DNA of 62,498 nt from a virus. The position numbers and the translations under genes were made by a program. A model generated the notes under the pieces. The model saw only the letters and a program-made list of their open reading frames with translations. It ran no database searches and had not been told where the DNA came from. The stretch is from positions 1-62,498 of the IMG/VR virus record IMGVR_UViG_3300036846_000351. The stretch is one strand, 5' to 3'. This document shows, one piece after another, positions 41,904 through 49,223 of this stretch (positions are counted from its first letter, which is position 1; each line of letters opens with the position of its first letter).

Positions 41904-42582
41904 GGTTTGTCACCTCCTTTACAGTGTCAGGAAGTCGTCCTGACATGTCACGAAAGCGAATGACACACGTATCCAGGCTACCATCGTCGTTGAGCTTCAC
42001 CTCGACGATGGTGCCACCATAAACCAGTGGCGGGTTGCGGGTGTTGGGCGGGGCGGAGAACACCCCGACCGTGCCGATAAATGCCCTATCATGGTCGTAG
42101 TATTTACAGCTTACCCGGCGCGCGCCGCCGACCAGCGTGATCGCCGGAGGTTGCATGGCGTGGAGAGTATCTCGAATGAAGGTCTTAAATTTCAGGTGGG
42201 GGCTACGGAGCAGGAGAAGATCAGTCGAGCAGCTCGCGAGGACGCTAGACCCCCTGTGAGCCCCGTGGGTGAGCTTTAGCGTGGGGCCGGTCCCAACCAC
42301 GTCGTCTCGACGATTGCCGCACAGGCGCGGCTCCAGCGCCGGCAGAAGGCCAAGCCCCAGCTCGTAGGTGGTGATGCCCTCGACCTGGGGGTATGCGATG
42401 GGGGGCTCGACCCCTAGCCCCACAGCGCCGCCGAGGTGGAGGACCGTGGAGATGCCCAGGTCGGGCAGGCCCCGCAAGAACCACTCAAGGTCCTCAGGCC
42501 GGGCGGTGCGCGACCCCAGCCAAGTGTCGGAGATCGCGGCAAAGCGTAGAAAACCTTGGCTGTCGGTAGCCAGGGACGGCAT
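41884..42582 (-). CDS. Degenerate metallophosphoesterase-like protein
   Basis: This 232-residue protein has the layout of a calcineurin-like phosphoesterase but with changed metal ligands: AAISDTWLGS where DxH is expected, VLHLGGAVGLG where LHLGD is expected, CGNRRDDV where GNHD is expected, then LTHGAHR. The C-terminal half has VFIG-type beta strands and an acidic stretch. It may be inactive, or it may bind ligand. The mapping of motifs is by eye. Confidence 0.5.
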   Translation of the reverse strand: MPSLATDSQGFLRFAAISDTWLGSRTARPEDLEWFLRGLPDLGISTVLHLGGAVGLGVEPPIAYPQVEGITTYELGLGLLPALEPRLCGNRRDDVVGTGPTLKLTHGAHRGSSVLASCSTDLLLLRSPHLKFKTFIRDTLHAMQPPAITLVGGARRVSCKYYDHDRAFIGTVGVFSAPPNTRNPPLVYGGTIVEVKLNDDGSLDTCVIRFRDMSGRLPDTVKEVTNHGDVAA

Positions 42583-42907
42583 GGGGGAGTCCCTGTTGGA
42601 GTGGATTTAGTGAACTTTAGGAGTCGCGGGGAGAGGGGGCAAGAGCTAAAATATCAGGGTTGTATGTTAACGAAGATTAATTTCGCTGTAGGTGCTTCGC
42701 GTCTACGCGCCTCAGGTGGCGGCGGGTGGTGGGGTGGGGGCCATGGACAGCCTCCCCTCCCCTGGCCCCCTGCCGAGGTGGTGCCAACGCGCGCGTGCGA
42801 CGCGACGGCAAACCGGTCGAGCCGAGCCGAAACTACCAGTAGTGGACGCCAGTAAATCAGCTTGGCCGGTAGTGGACATCCCGTCCCTCATACACATGGA
42901 GCATGAC
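42583..42907. other. Intergenic region with motif 1
   Basis: This 325-bp gap separates divergent genes. It holds an exact motif 1 copy at 42832-42843 (centre CA) and, 30 bp further on, a half copy CCGGTAGTGGAC, each followed by GTGGAC-like bases. An AT-rich stretch lies at 42650-42690. An open frame crosses the gap upstream of 42896, but its residues are Gly/Pro/Arg-rich and unlikely to be real. Confidence 0.45.
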
Positions 42908-43822
42908 ATGCCTGCCAAGACGCCCAAGACACTCCCGAACACGACTGCACAGGTTGTGCAGGCGGTCCCACACCGCGATCTCGTTGCGGCGCAAGCCGCG
43001 TTCGACGCGATCATCCCACGCTTCACCGCAGCGCGTAGCGACGTGGACGACGCCAGAACGGCGCTCGACGCTGCCAACGCCAGCGAAAACGGCGTTCGTG
43101 GCGATATCCTGATCGAACTCGCCAAAGCCAGCATTGCCGGCGATTGGTCGTTTGAGCACGCTCAGATGGGCGTCAAGGCGTCACTGAAGGCGTATGAGGC
43201 GACGCACAATACGCTCCCGAGCACGCTCACCACGTTCGCTGCCGAGTGCTACCGCGCCATCCACCCGAAAGCGCGGGATCACGTCGAAAGCGCGTTTAGC
43301 GACGCGGCGGAAGCCTGGGAAGCGGAAGGCGCTAGGATCAAAGCGGCGCAAGCCAGCGCTTTGGCAGCGAAAACCAAATACATCGCCGATCCCGAGGAAA
43401 CGCCACTACGCGAAGCGTTCAAGCGCAAGTATCACATGGTCGCAGGTACGAACGGCATGCTCGCCGCCCATGCAAGCAACGATGATGAGCGCAACATGCT
43501 GGCGAACGATCCCGTCATGCTCGCCGATACGATCGTGGGCAGCGAGAAGCGCGACGAAAAGCGCGCTGCCCGTGCCATCGCCAAGGTCGTTGCCACCATC
43601 GAAGATGTGGCGAATGAGTTTCCGTCACCGCGATGGGATACGGTAGTGAAATTCCTTGGCGGTCTGAACGCGAAAACGCTCGTGGCGTTCCGCGATGCCC
43701 AAGTGCGCCAACAGCGCATGGAACAGCGCGAGCGTCCCGCAAAGCGCAATGCGTCACCAGCACCCGCAAGCGTCACTGCCGACGCGGTGAATGCCGCTAG
43801 CGACGATTTGCTGGCAGAATAG
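42908..43822 (+). CDS. Hypothetical helical protein
   Basis: The 304-residue protein starts at ATG 42908, with GGAG 6 bp upstream (ATG 42896 is the alternative). It is Ala-, Asp- and Arg-rich and probably almost all helical, with coiled-coil-like parts in residues 20-60 and 120-160. The C-terminal 30 residues are basic and Pro/Ala-rich. No known family is seen. It is followed by one of the strongest terminators of the window, so it forms its own transcription unit, perhaps an early or lysogenic gene. Confidence 0.65.
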   Translation: MPAKTPKTLPNTTAQVVQAVPHRDLVAAQAAFDAIIPRFTAARSDVDDARTALDAANASENGVRGDILIELAKASIAGDWSFEHAQMGVKASLKAYEATHNTLPSTLTTFAAECYRAIHPKARDHVESAFSDAAEAWEAEGARIKAAQASALAAKTKYIADPEETPLREAFKRKYHMVAGTNGMLAAHASNDDERNMLANDPVMLADTIVGSEKRDEKRAARAIAKVVATIEDVANEFPSPRWDTVVKFLGGLNAKTLVAFRDAQVRQQRMEQRERPAKRNASPAPASVTADAVNAASDDLLAE

Positions 43823-43841
43823 CACTCTACACACTCACAAA

Positions 43842-43872
43842 CCCGCGATGCCAGCGCATCGCGGGTTTTTTC
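43842..43872 (+). terminator. Rho-independent terminator
   Basis: CCCGCGATGC (43842-43851) pairs with GCATCGCGGG (43856-43865) around CAGC and is followed by TTTTTTC. Flanking AAA on the left extends the stem. It ends the 42.9-43.8 kb gene. Confidence 0.92.
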
Positions 43873-44490
43873 TTGCGCGCGCGACGCCTAACGCCAGGCT
43901 TTGCCTCGCTTGACTGTAGGCCGTATAGTAGGCTAGACGCCACATTACCGTCTAACCCATTGATTTCAATAGAGAATACGATGATGTCGTATCCGTCGAA
44001 CAGGCATTTAACGCTATTAACAACAGAAAATCTCGAATTGCCCACAGCGCGCGGGTCTCGACTGTTGTTAATTATCTCGACCAAACCGTTGAAACACCTA
44101 TATATAATTATATTAAAAACAATAACAACAATAAACACATGCTTTTCGACAAGACGCTTATGGCCGGGCCTACGCATTGCGAGTGATGTGAATTTTAGAG
44201 TTAGACGTATGTAGGCCGTTCTTGAAAATCGTGTGTTTATTGTTGTTAATTTGTTTATTCCTATAACATCAACGGCTTAGCGTTGTTGATAATAGCCAAA
44301 AAACCGTGGTTAACAACAATACGACGCCACGTCGTACCGACATGCGAGCCCATTTCGCATCAAAACCCCCCTAAAACGCTATTCTCAGCAATCACCATTA
44401 TCAAAACAGCATCACTTCGCGCTGAAAAGCGATGCACTTTGACTACTGGTAGTGATAATATGGCGTTCGTATTTTTTAAGGAGGCTCAAA
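43873..44490. other. AT-rich iteron-like region, possible replication origin
   Basis: About 600 bp of low GC lies between a strong terminator and the next gene. TTAACAACA or close variants occur at 44017-44025, 44063-44071 (inverted), 44122-44130, 44241-44249 (inverted) and 44310-44318. A 17-bp perfect inverted pair (TAACAACAATAAACACA and its complement) lies at 44123-44139 and 44232-44248. Open frames exist on both strands but overlap the terminator or lack ribosome binding sites. At the right end, motif 1 (44442-44453) and motif 2 (44455-44475) adjoin just before the next gene. Confidence 0.6.
44455..44475 (+). promoter_or_regulatory. Motif 2 site next to motif 1
   Basis: ATAATAT, centre GGCGTTC and GTATTTT match the dyad well. 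It begins one base after the motif 1 copy at 44442-44453 and ends 15 bp before a GTG start. It lies directly upstream of the Shine-Dalgarno AAGGAGG. Confidence 0.6.
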
Positions 44491-44694
44491 GTGCATCGTT
44501 TTTACCTCACGTTGGCGCCAAAACTGGAACGCCATCTACGTGACACGAAGCTTGCCACCGGCGACGTGGCTCCGTTTTCGCGCTTCCTCGTGCGCCTGAT
44601 CGAGCTTGGCTTAGAGCAGCTCGACGCAAAATTCTACGCGGAACTCGTAGAACTAGCCCAAATCGAGGACGACATGCACGATACGCGTGAGTAA
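44491..44694 (+). CDS. Small hypothetical protein
   Basis: The 67-residue protein starts with GTG at 44491, which has AAGGAGG 7 bp upstream; no ATG fits. It is helical (HRFYLTLAPKLERHLRDTK, then RFLVRLIELGLEQLDAKFY) with an acidic end. The pattern resembles small ribbon-helix-helix or helical regulators, but no family is certain. Confidence 0.55.
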   Translation: MHRFYLTLAPKLERHLRDTKLATGDVAPFSRFLVRLIELGLEQLDAKFYAELVELAQIEDDMHDTRE

Positions 44695-44732
44695 TAACAC
44701 GTCTAACAGGCAAGACTAGCAAACTAATAAAT

Positions 44733-44761
44733 TTGACATCGGTCGAGAATTATTGTACGAT
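44733..44761 (+). promoter_or_regulatory. Sigma-70-type promoter
   Basis: A perfect TTGACA (44733-44738) is followed after exactly 17 bp by TACGAT (44756-44761). It precedes the gene at 44818 by about 55 bp and is the best host-type promoter seen in the window. It probably drives the small early genes to about 46.08 kb. Confidence 0.75.
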
Positions 44762-44817
44762 CAAAATAAAAACGTCGCGTTACATAAGCATCACCCAAGC
44801 ATGGAGCAAGTACACAC

Positions 44818-45009
44818 ATGAGTAATACACGAGACATTACCAACGGCGACTTGTGGTCCGCAATCCGAGGGCTCGGATTGTACGGCATGACCCGCGACGA
44901 GCTTCTTATGCTCGCGGAGACCTATGAAGCCAACCCGCTGTTCTGCGGTCGCGTTATCGCGGTTGCCGCACGCCAGGTCGCGGCGACAAAGCGTGGCTGC
45001 GAGCAGTAA
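44818..45009 (+). CDS. Small hypothetical protein
   Basis: This 63-residue protein starts at ATG 44818. It contains DLWSAIRGLGLYGMTRDELLMLAETYEANPL and ends in a basic, Ala-rich helix. It is the first gene after a strong promoter and is probably an early protein, perhaps a host-takeover factor. I do not recognise a family. Confidence 0.6.
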   Translation: MSNTRDITNGDLWSAIRGLGLYGMTRDELLMLAETYEANPLFCGRVIAVAARQVAATKRGCEQ

Positions 45010-45021
45010 ACTTCACCCAAC

Positions 45022-45059
45022 GCTCTGTCACTACCAATAACTACCCGTAGTGACAGAGC
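45022..45059. promoter_or_regulatory. Long hairpin containing motif 1
   Basis: GCTCTGTCACTAC (45022-45034) pairs with GTAGTGACAGAGC (45047-45059). The exact motif 1 copy (45040-45051, centre CC) lies partly in the loop and partly in the right arm. No U-tract follows, so a regulatory role in the transcript is as likely as termination. The next gene starts 20 bp downstream. Confidence 0.6.
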
Positions 45060-45079
45060 TTCAACATTGGAGCTTCAAC

Positions 45080-45268
45080 GTGAGACAAAAACTGACCAAG
45101 GACCAGCAGGTCGCGATCAAGCGCTTGCATGAGCGCAGCGCCGACGGCGCGGCGTCGTACCTGCAATTTCGCAGACGCGCGTACTATTCCAGCCTCATGG
45201 GCTGCGTGATGCTCACCTGGCACAATATGACCGTCGGCATCGAGACCGACGGCTACACCCACTCGTGA
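45080..45268 (+). CDS. Small conserved phage protein
   Basis: The 62-residue protein from GTG 45080 (GGAG 7 bp upstream) reads KLTKDQQVAIKRLHERSADG, SYLQFRRRAYYSS and ends MTVGIETDGYTHS. This pattern is common among small phage proteins of unknown role. A GTG at 45050 would put 10 residues inside the hairpin and is less likely. Confidence 0.65.
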   Translation: MRQKLTKDQQVAIKRLHERSADGAASYLQFRRRAYYSSLMGCVMLTWHNMTVGIETDGYTHS

Positions 45269-45277
45269 GGTTAGGCG

Positions 45278-45637
45278 ATGTGTAAAATCTTGTTTGTCGG
45301 CGCGATGCTGGCATCCCTCGCGTGTGTCGCACAGGCACCAGCGCGCGCTGATCGGCTGCGCGACATGCAGTGGCAACTCGACGATATTCAACGCCAGATC
45401 GAGGACCAGCAGCTCGAACGCGAGGACGCCGACATGATGTTGCGCATGCGGATCGAGAGCCTGCGGTCTGAGCGCGAGATAGAGATCGAGGAAGATCGTT
45501 TAGAGCGCGACATACAGGCCGGCAGGTGCTGCGCGGCGTTGCCCGAGGTGCCGCCTGAGATCAGGCAGCTTCAGCTCCACCCACCGGCGCCTGACCCAAG
45601 CCGCTGGAATAACGCAACTTCGTTCGGCGCAAAGTAA
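45278..45637 (+). CDS. Exported coiled-coil protein
   Basis: The 119-residue protein has an N-terminal signal peptide (MCKILFVGAMLASLACVAQAPARA). The mature part is a charged coiled coil (WQLDDIQRQIEDQQLERED and following heptads) ending with a Cys pair and a Pro-rich tail. It would sit in the periplasm. The form recalls spanin-type proteins, but there is no lipobox at the right place and no partner is clear. Confidence 0.6.
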   Translation: MCKILFVGAMLASLACVAQAPARADRLRDMQWQLDDIQRQIEDQQLEREDADMMLRMRIESLRSEREIEIEEDRLERDIQAGRCCAALPEVPPEIRQLQLHPPAPDPSRWNNATSFGAK

Positions 45638-45663
45638 GGTGTGCTATAATGCCGGAGGATGCG

Positions 45664-45876
45664 ATGAGCGCAGACATGACCGACGACGATAATCTTAAGC
45701 GTGAGCTGCTGCGGCTCGACGTGCTGTTGCGCCGCAAGCAAGCCTGGTGGGAGCACCCACGCAACGCCGCTGTTATATTAGGCGTTGCTGTCGCTGCCGC
45801 TGGGTTGCTGGGCTACAAGATCGGTGCCACACCACCGGCACCGATCATCATCCATCTCGATCATGCCCCAACCTAA
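45664..45876 (+). CDS. Small membrane protein
   Basis: This 70-residue protein from ATG 45664 (GGAGG 5 bp upstream) has a charged helix (DNLKRELLRLDVLLRRKQAWW) and one membrane segment (AAVILGVAVAAAGLLGYKIG), then a short periplasmic tail. It could pair with the exported coiled-coil gene before it, for example in lysis. An ATG at 45649 would overlap a TATAAT at 45645-45650. Confidence 0.55.
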   Translation: MSADMTDDDNLKRELLRLDVLLRRKQAWWEHPRNAAVILGVAVAAAGLLGYKIGATPPAPIIIHLDHAPT

Positions 45877-46075
45877 CCCCATCGCCACCGCCCTCCGGGC
45901 GTTCCTACGAGAACACCCGGAGGGTGTGCGCGAGCGCGTGCTGATCATAGCCTTTGTCGAGTTGGCCGGTCAGTCACGCGAGGACTATGATCGTGTGATG
46001 CGATCATTCTTCAACGCCGGTTGGATTTGGCGCGACGCCGACGGTTTGATCAAACCAAACGACTCCATCCTCTAG
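45863..46075 (+). CDS. Small hypothetical protein
   Basis: The 70-residue protein overlaps the previous gene by 14 bp. It is helical with LREHPEGVRERVLIIAFVELAGQSREDYDRVMRSF and a C-terminal wing-like GWIWRDADGLI, a pattern that would fit a small winged helix. It ends just before a terminator. Confidence 0.6.
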   Translation: MPQPNPIATALRAFLREHPEGVRERVLIIAFVELAGQSREDYDRVMRSFFNAGWIWRDADGLIKPNDSIL

Positions 46076-46102
46076 CAATCCTCAACAATCGTCGAGAATA
46101 CG

Positions 46103-46137
46103 CCCGCCCGGCACCCAGCCGAGGCGGGTTTATTTTT
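46103..46137 (+). terminator. Rho-independent terminator
   Basis: CCCGCC (46103-46108) pairs with GGCGGG (46123-46128), with an inner CGG-CCG pairing, and is followed by TTTATTTTT. It separates the small early genes from the replication operon. Confidence 0.85.
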
Positions 46138-46154
46138 GGCGTAAATTTATTTTG

Positions 46155-46183
46155 TTGACCTCATAGTATGAGGGTGATATGCT
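46155..46183 (+). promoter_or_regulatory. Promoter with motif 2 in its spacer (replication operon)
   Basis: TTGACC (46155-46160), a 17-bp spacer and TATGCT (46178-46183) form a sigma-70-type promoter. The motif 2 dyad lies at 46163-46183 (ATAGTAT, centre GAGGGTG, ATATGCT), so its right half is the -10 box. A protein bound there would control the whole 46.3-62.5 kb operon. An exact motif 1 copy (46289-46300, centre TC) lies 10 bp before the first gene. Confidence 0.7.
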
Positions 46184-46309
46184 TATGATCCCGTAACCTA
46201 CTGAAAAGGTTGATGAAAACGCCGCCGCACGAGCGGCTTGCGAGACCGTCCCTTCCGGCAGCGATACTGCCGCCGGTCAACCTTCAATACTACTCGTAGT
46301 GGAGCTACT

Positions 46310-47533
46310 ATGAACCTCGAACAAGCTAAGGATATCCTGTTTCACACCCACATCGCGGCGATCGAGAGCGGTGAGCGGGCACACGGCTATGTTTTGCAGT
46401 CGGGTCCCGGCATCGGCAAGACCGATGGCATCTTTCAACTGGCCGAGCGGCTCGCGCGACACCTCAACGAGCCGGTCGGCGTCGTCGTGACGATGATCGC
46501 CGAGCTAACCGGGCCGGACATGAAGGGCTTTATGCTGCCTGTCCGTGGGGATGCGGGTAGCGTCCCCAAGACGGTATTCACCTGTCCGCCGTGGATGCCA
46601 ACGCACGACAACATCTACGTCGTGCTGCCTGATGGCACCTGGCACGACCCGTCGCTCGACGGTCCCTGGACCGGCGACATCCCCATTACAGGGATCGAGT
46701 TTCTCGACGAGTGGGGCCAGGGTGACGAGGATGTGCGCAAGCCGGGCGCGCCGCTGATCCACCGGGGCTATGTCGGGACTTACTCGCTGCCACCCCTCTG
46801 GAGGGTGGTAGCCGCGCAAAACCGGGTCAGTGACCGGTCGGGTGTGCAGCGCGAGCTGATGCACATCGTCAATCGTCGTTTTCTCTTGGACATCGAGCCC
46901 GACCTAGCAACCTGGCTCAACTGGGCCGACGATCAGCCGGTGCACAAGCGTCCGCACCACCTAACGCGAGCCTTTGCGCGCTCCGAAACCCAAATCGTGT
47001 TTCGGGCAACGCTCCCCGACAGCACCGACCCATACTGCACCCCGCGCTCGCTGTGCATGATGGACCGGGATATTCGGGTTTTACGGAGCGACGAAGATAA
47101 GGAGCACGACAGGCTCCCCATGAGCGATCTCGCTCGCGAGCTGTGCGCGGCGGCGATCGGCAAGGGTGCGGCAGCGCAGTTTTTCACTCATCTGCGCTTT
47201 GCCGATGAGCTGCCCGACCTACAAGACATCATCGACGACCCCACCGGGGCTAAGGTGCCACCGGGCAAGGACGCGCAGATGATCGTCGCCTACATGCTGG
47301 CGGACACGATCGACGAAAACACCGCCAAACCGTGCTTCCGCTACCTCACCCGTCTCGACCGGCGGATGCAGATGCTGGGTGTCGGGACGATCACCGGCAA
47401 GAGCGACGTTGCCATCGCCGACGCGGCGCGCTCGCAATCACAGGTGCGCCGCACCAAGGCGCTGGTGATCCTGCCCGAGTACCAGCGCTGGCTGATGGAG
47501 CACAAGGACCTGTTGTTGGCATCGCAGATGTAG
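46310..47533 (+). CDS. MoxR-like AAA+ ATPase
   Basis: The 407-residue protein starts at ATG 46310. The Walker A box is GPGIGKTD (residues 32-39). IEFLDEWGQG gives Walker B, and VVAAQNRVSDRSG gives sensor 1. The C-terminal half is helical, ending with a QAQ/RRTKALV region. It matches the MoxR-type ATPases that work with a VWA protein. Here the next three genes include DUF3150-like and metallopeptidase/VWA proteins, so the set forms one module. It may remodel a protein or DNA complex. The substrate is unknown. Confidence 0.85.
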   Translation: MNLEQAKDILFHTHIAAIESGERAHGYVLQSGPGIGKTDGIFQLAERLARHLNEPVGVVVTMIAELTGPDMKGFMLPVRGDAGSVPKTVFTCPPWMPTHDNIYVVLPDGTWHDPSLDGPWTGDIPITGIEFLDEWGQGDEDVRKPGAPLIHRGYVGTYSLPPLWRVVAAQNRVSDRSGVQRELMHIVNRRFLLDIEPDLATWLNWADDQPVHKRPHHLTRAFARSETQIVFRATLPDSTDPYCTPRSLCMMDRDIRVLRSDEDKEHDRLPMSDLARELCAAAIGKGAAAQFFTHLRFADELPDLQDIIDDPTGAKVPPGKDAQMIVAYMLADTIDENTAKPCFRYLTRLDRRMQMLGVGTITGKSDVAIADAARSQSQVRRTKALVILPEYQRWLMEHKDLLLASQM

Positions 47534-47542
47534 AGGTGAGCG

Positions 47543-47854
47543 ATGACACCTGCGGAGTTTCTTTTGTGGGAGGCGTGTAATCGGCCCCCCACAACAGCGG
47601 AGTGGCTCACCTGGCTCAGACGGACCAACCAGCCGAAGTGCTTTCTGCGGTACACCAAGCGCGGCTGGGTTCGCCATCGCCGATTGCGGCCCTTTATATG
47701 CCCGATGACGCTCCCGCTCTATCGCGTGACCTGCGGTGGGTACTGGTGGGTGCCTCTCTTGTTGCGCCGCATGGATAAGTCACCGATAGCGACGCCGCAG
47801 CACCGCCGCGCCGCACCGTTGCAACTAACTACCGGTAGTAAAGGAAATGACTGA
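47543..47854 (+). CDS. Hypothetical protein
   Basis: The 103-residue protein is rich in Arg, Trp and Pro (EWLTWLRRTNQPKCFLRY, VRHRRLRPFICPM). It overlaps the next gene by 8 bp and lies within the MoxR module. The last codons carry an exact motif 1 copy (47828-47839, encoding TTGS). Nucleic-acid binding is possible from charge. Confidence 0.55.
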   Translation: MTPAEFLLWEACNRPPTTAEWLTWLRRTNQPKCFLRYTKRGWVRHRRLRPFICPMTLPLYRVTCGGYWWVPLLLRRMDKSPIATPQHRRAAPLQLTTGSKGND

Positions 47855-48791
47855 CATGAACGATATTACACCGATCGGAGTGGTTATCCTTGAGAACTCC
47901 GATATCACTCAGGCCGTGCGTGAGGCCGCGATGCTGGCTTATGTCAGCATCGGCGCGTGGAGCGCGACCGAGAAAGACGACGCGCTGATCGAGGAAGTGA
48001 AGTCGCGCCATGGCGCGACAGGCGAGGTCGGAACCGTGATCAAATATCTGCTCTCAGGAGCAGATAGCAAGCTTAAGGAGGTGCGCGCGGCGTTTCACGC
48101 CGTGCGTAACCACCACTACAAGCTGACGCTGCCATGGGTCAACGACCCGCACGCGCCGACGAACAAGGGGCCGAGGTTACTTCCACATTTAATTTATCCT
48201 CGGTACATGGTGGAGATTTCAGAAAAACGTCGCGCCGCGCTCGCCGCGCTGGAGGAATTTCTGGTGGTCTACCCTGACCTTGTTATCCAGGCTAAGGCCA
48301 ACCTCAGCTCCATGGTCGGGCAAAGCTCGTACCCGACGCCCGAGCAGCTTCGCAAGCTGTTTAGGTTACACGTTGACTTCTCACCCATCCCAGCGGGTCA
48401 GCACTTCACCGGGCTCAACGAGCACATGCGGGAGCGTCTAACCGAGAACCTGCGCAAAAAGCAGGAGCGCCAAATCATGGAGGCATCCTCCATGATGTGG
48501 GCACGGGCGCGCGAGCGTATCGAGCGCCTGGCCGACAGGATGGAGGTCAAAACCGACGAGGATAAGAAGCGGTTTAAAGAGGCGACCATTGAAAATGTCA
48601 GGGACCTCTTAACCTTGCTGCCCGGCTGGAACATCGCCGGCAACCCGATGGTTGACGAGATCACCCAGGACATCGAGCAGATGTTGCACGGGCTCGACGC
48701 GGGTCAGCTCCGGCGCGACGACGAGTTGCGCAAGGAGGTCGGCGACGAGGCGAAGAAAATCGTCGACAAGATGGCGCGCTGGGGCCTGTGA
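47847..48791 (+). CDS. DUF3150-like protein of the MoxR module
   Basis: This 314-residue protein begins MTDMNDITPIGVVILEN, and ATG 47856 has the better spaced AAGGA. It is mostly helical with EVRAAFHAVRNHHYKLTLPWVN and a central SSYPTPEQLRKLFRLHVDFSPIP, the pattern of DUF3150 proteins that phages and plasmids encode beside MoxR ATPases. The second half is a long coiled coil (EASSMMWARARERIERLADRM). It probably bridges ATPase and VWA protein. Function inferred from context. Confidence 0.75.
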   Translation: MTDMNDITPIGVVILENSDITQAVREAAMLAYVSIGAWSATEKDDALIEEVKSRHGATGEVGTVIKYLLSGADSKLKEVRAAFHAVRNHHYKLTLPWVNDPHAPTNKGPRLLPHLIYPRYMVEISEKRRAALAALEEFLVVYPDLVIQAKANLSSMVGQSSYPTPEQLRKLFRLHVDFSPIPAGQHFTGLNEHMRERLTENLRKKQERQIMEASSMMWARARERIERLADRMEVKTDEDKKRFKEATIENVRDLLTLLPGWNIAGNPMVDEITQDIEQMLHGLDAGQLRRDDELRKEVGDEAKKIVDKMARWGL

Positions 48792-48800
48792 GAGGCTGGC

Positions 48801-49223
48801 ATGGGATACAACTCCATGCCGGCGCCTCCGCCGCAGCTGCCAGGCCGCGCCGAGCATGTCAGCCGCTTTGAGGTGCTGAGCGAGCTGGAGGACGTGTGGA
48901 ACGACAGCCAGCTTCGCACGGCGATCCTGCATGTGACCGGCGGGCACATCAATATGCGCACCGTCGTCGTCGAGACCAAGGTGGACGCCCAGCGTCTGCC
49001 CGTGGTTTGGAGCGATGCTCAGTCGGTCGGGCGGGTGCTCTACATGAGTCCCTGGCTGCCCCACAAGAACGAGCTGGCGATCGAGGTTTACGCCGCTTGT
49101 GAGCGCGTGGTCACCGCGATGAACCGCATGAACCTCGCGCTACAAGCCAACGACGCCCAGGACGTTTTCAACCACCTTTGGAGTATGGAGCAAATCGATG
49201 TTACCGACACGAGCAAAACTTGA
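48801..49223 (+). CDS. Hypothetical protein of the MoxR module
   Basis: The 140-residue protein lies between the DUF3150-like gene and the metallopeptidase/VWA gene and overlaps the latter by 26 bp, so expression is tightly coupled. It has an alpha/beta pattern (LHVTGGHINMRTVVVETKVD) and a C-terminal helix rich in Met, Asn and Ala. No family is recognised. It may be an adaptor of the module. Confidence 0.65.
   Translation: MGYNSMPAPPPQLPGRAEHVSRFEVLSELEDVWNDSQLRTAILHVTGGHINMRTVVVETKVDAQRLPVVWSDAQSVGRVLYMSPWLPHKNELAIEVYAACERVVTAMNRMNLALQANDAQDVFNHLWSMEQIDVTDTSKT

Noticed and set aside
42692-42895. Upstream extension of the 42908 gene
   Set aside because: The extra residues are Gly/Pro/Arg-rich, cross a motif 1 copy and lack a ribosome binding site.
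43827-44214. Open frames on both strands in the AT-rich region
   Set aside because: The leftward one covers a strong terminator, neither has a ribosome binding site, and the residues look like translated AT-rich DNA.
44439-44459. TTGACT and GATAAT before the 44491 gene as a promoter
   Set aside because: The spacing is only 9 bp, too short for sigma-70.
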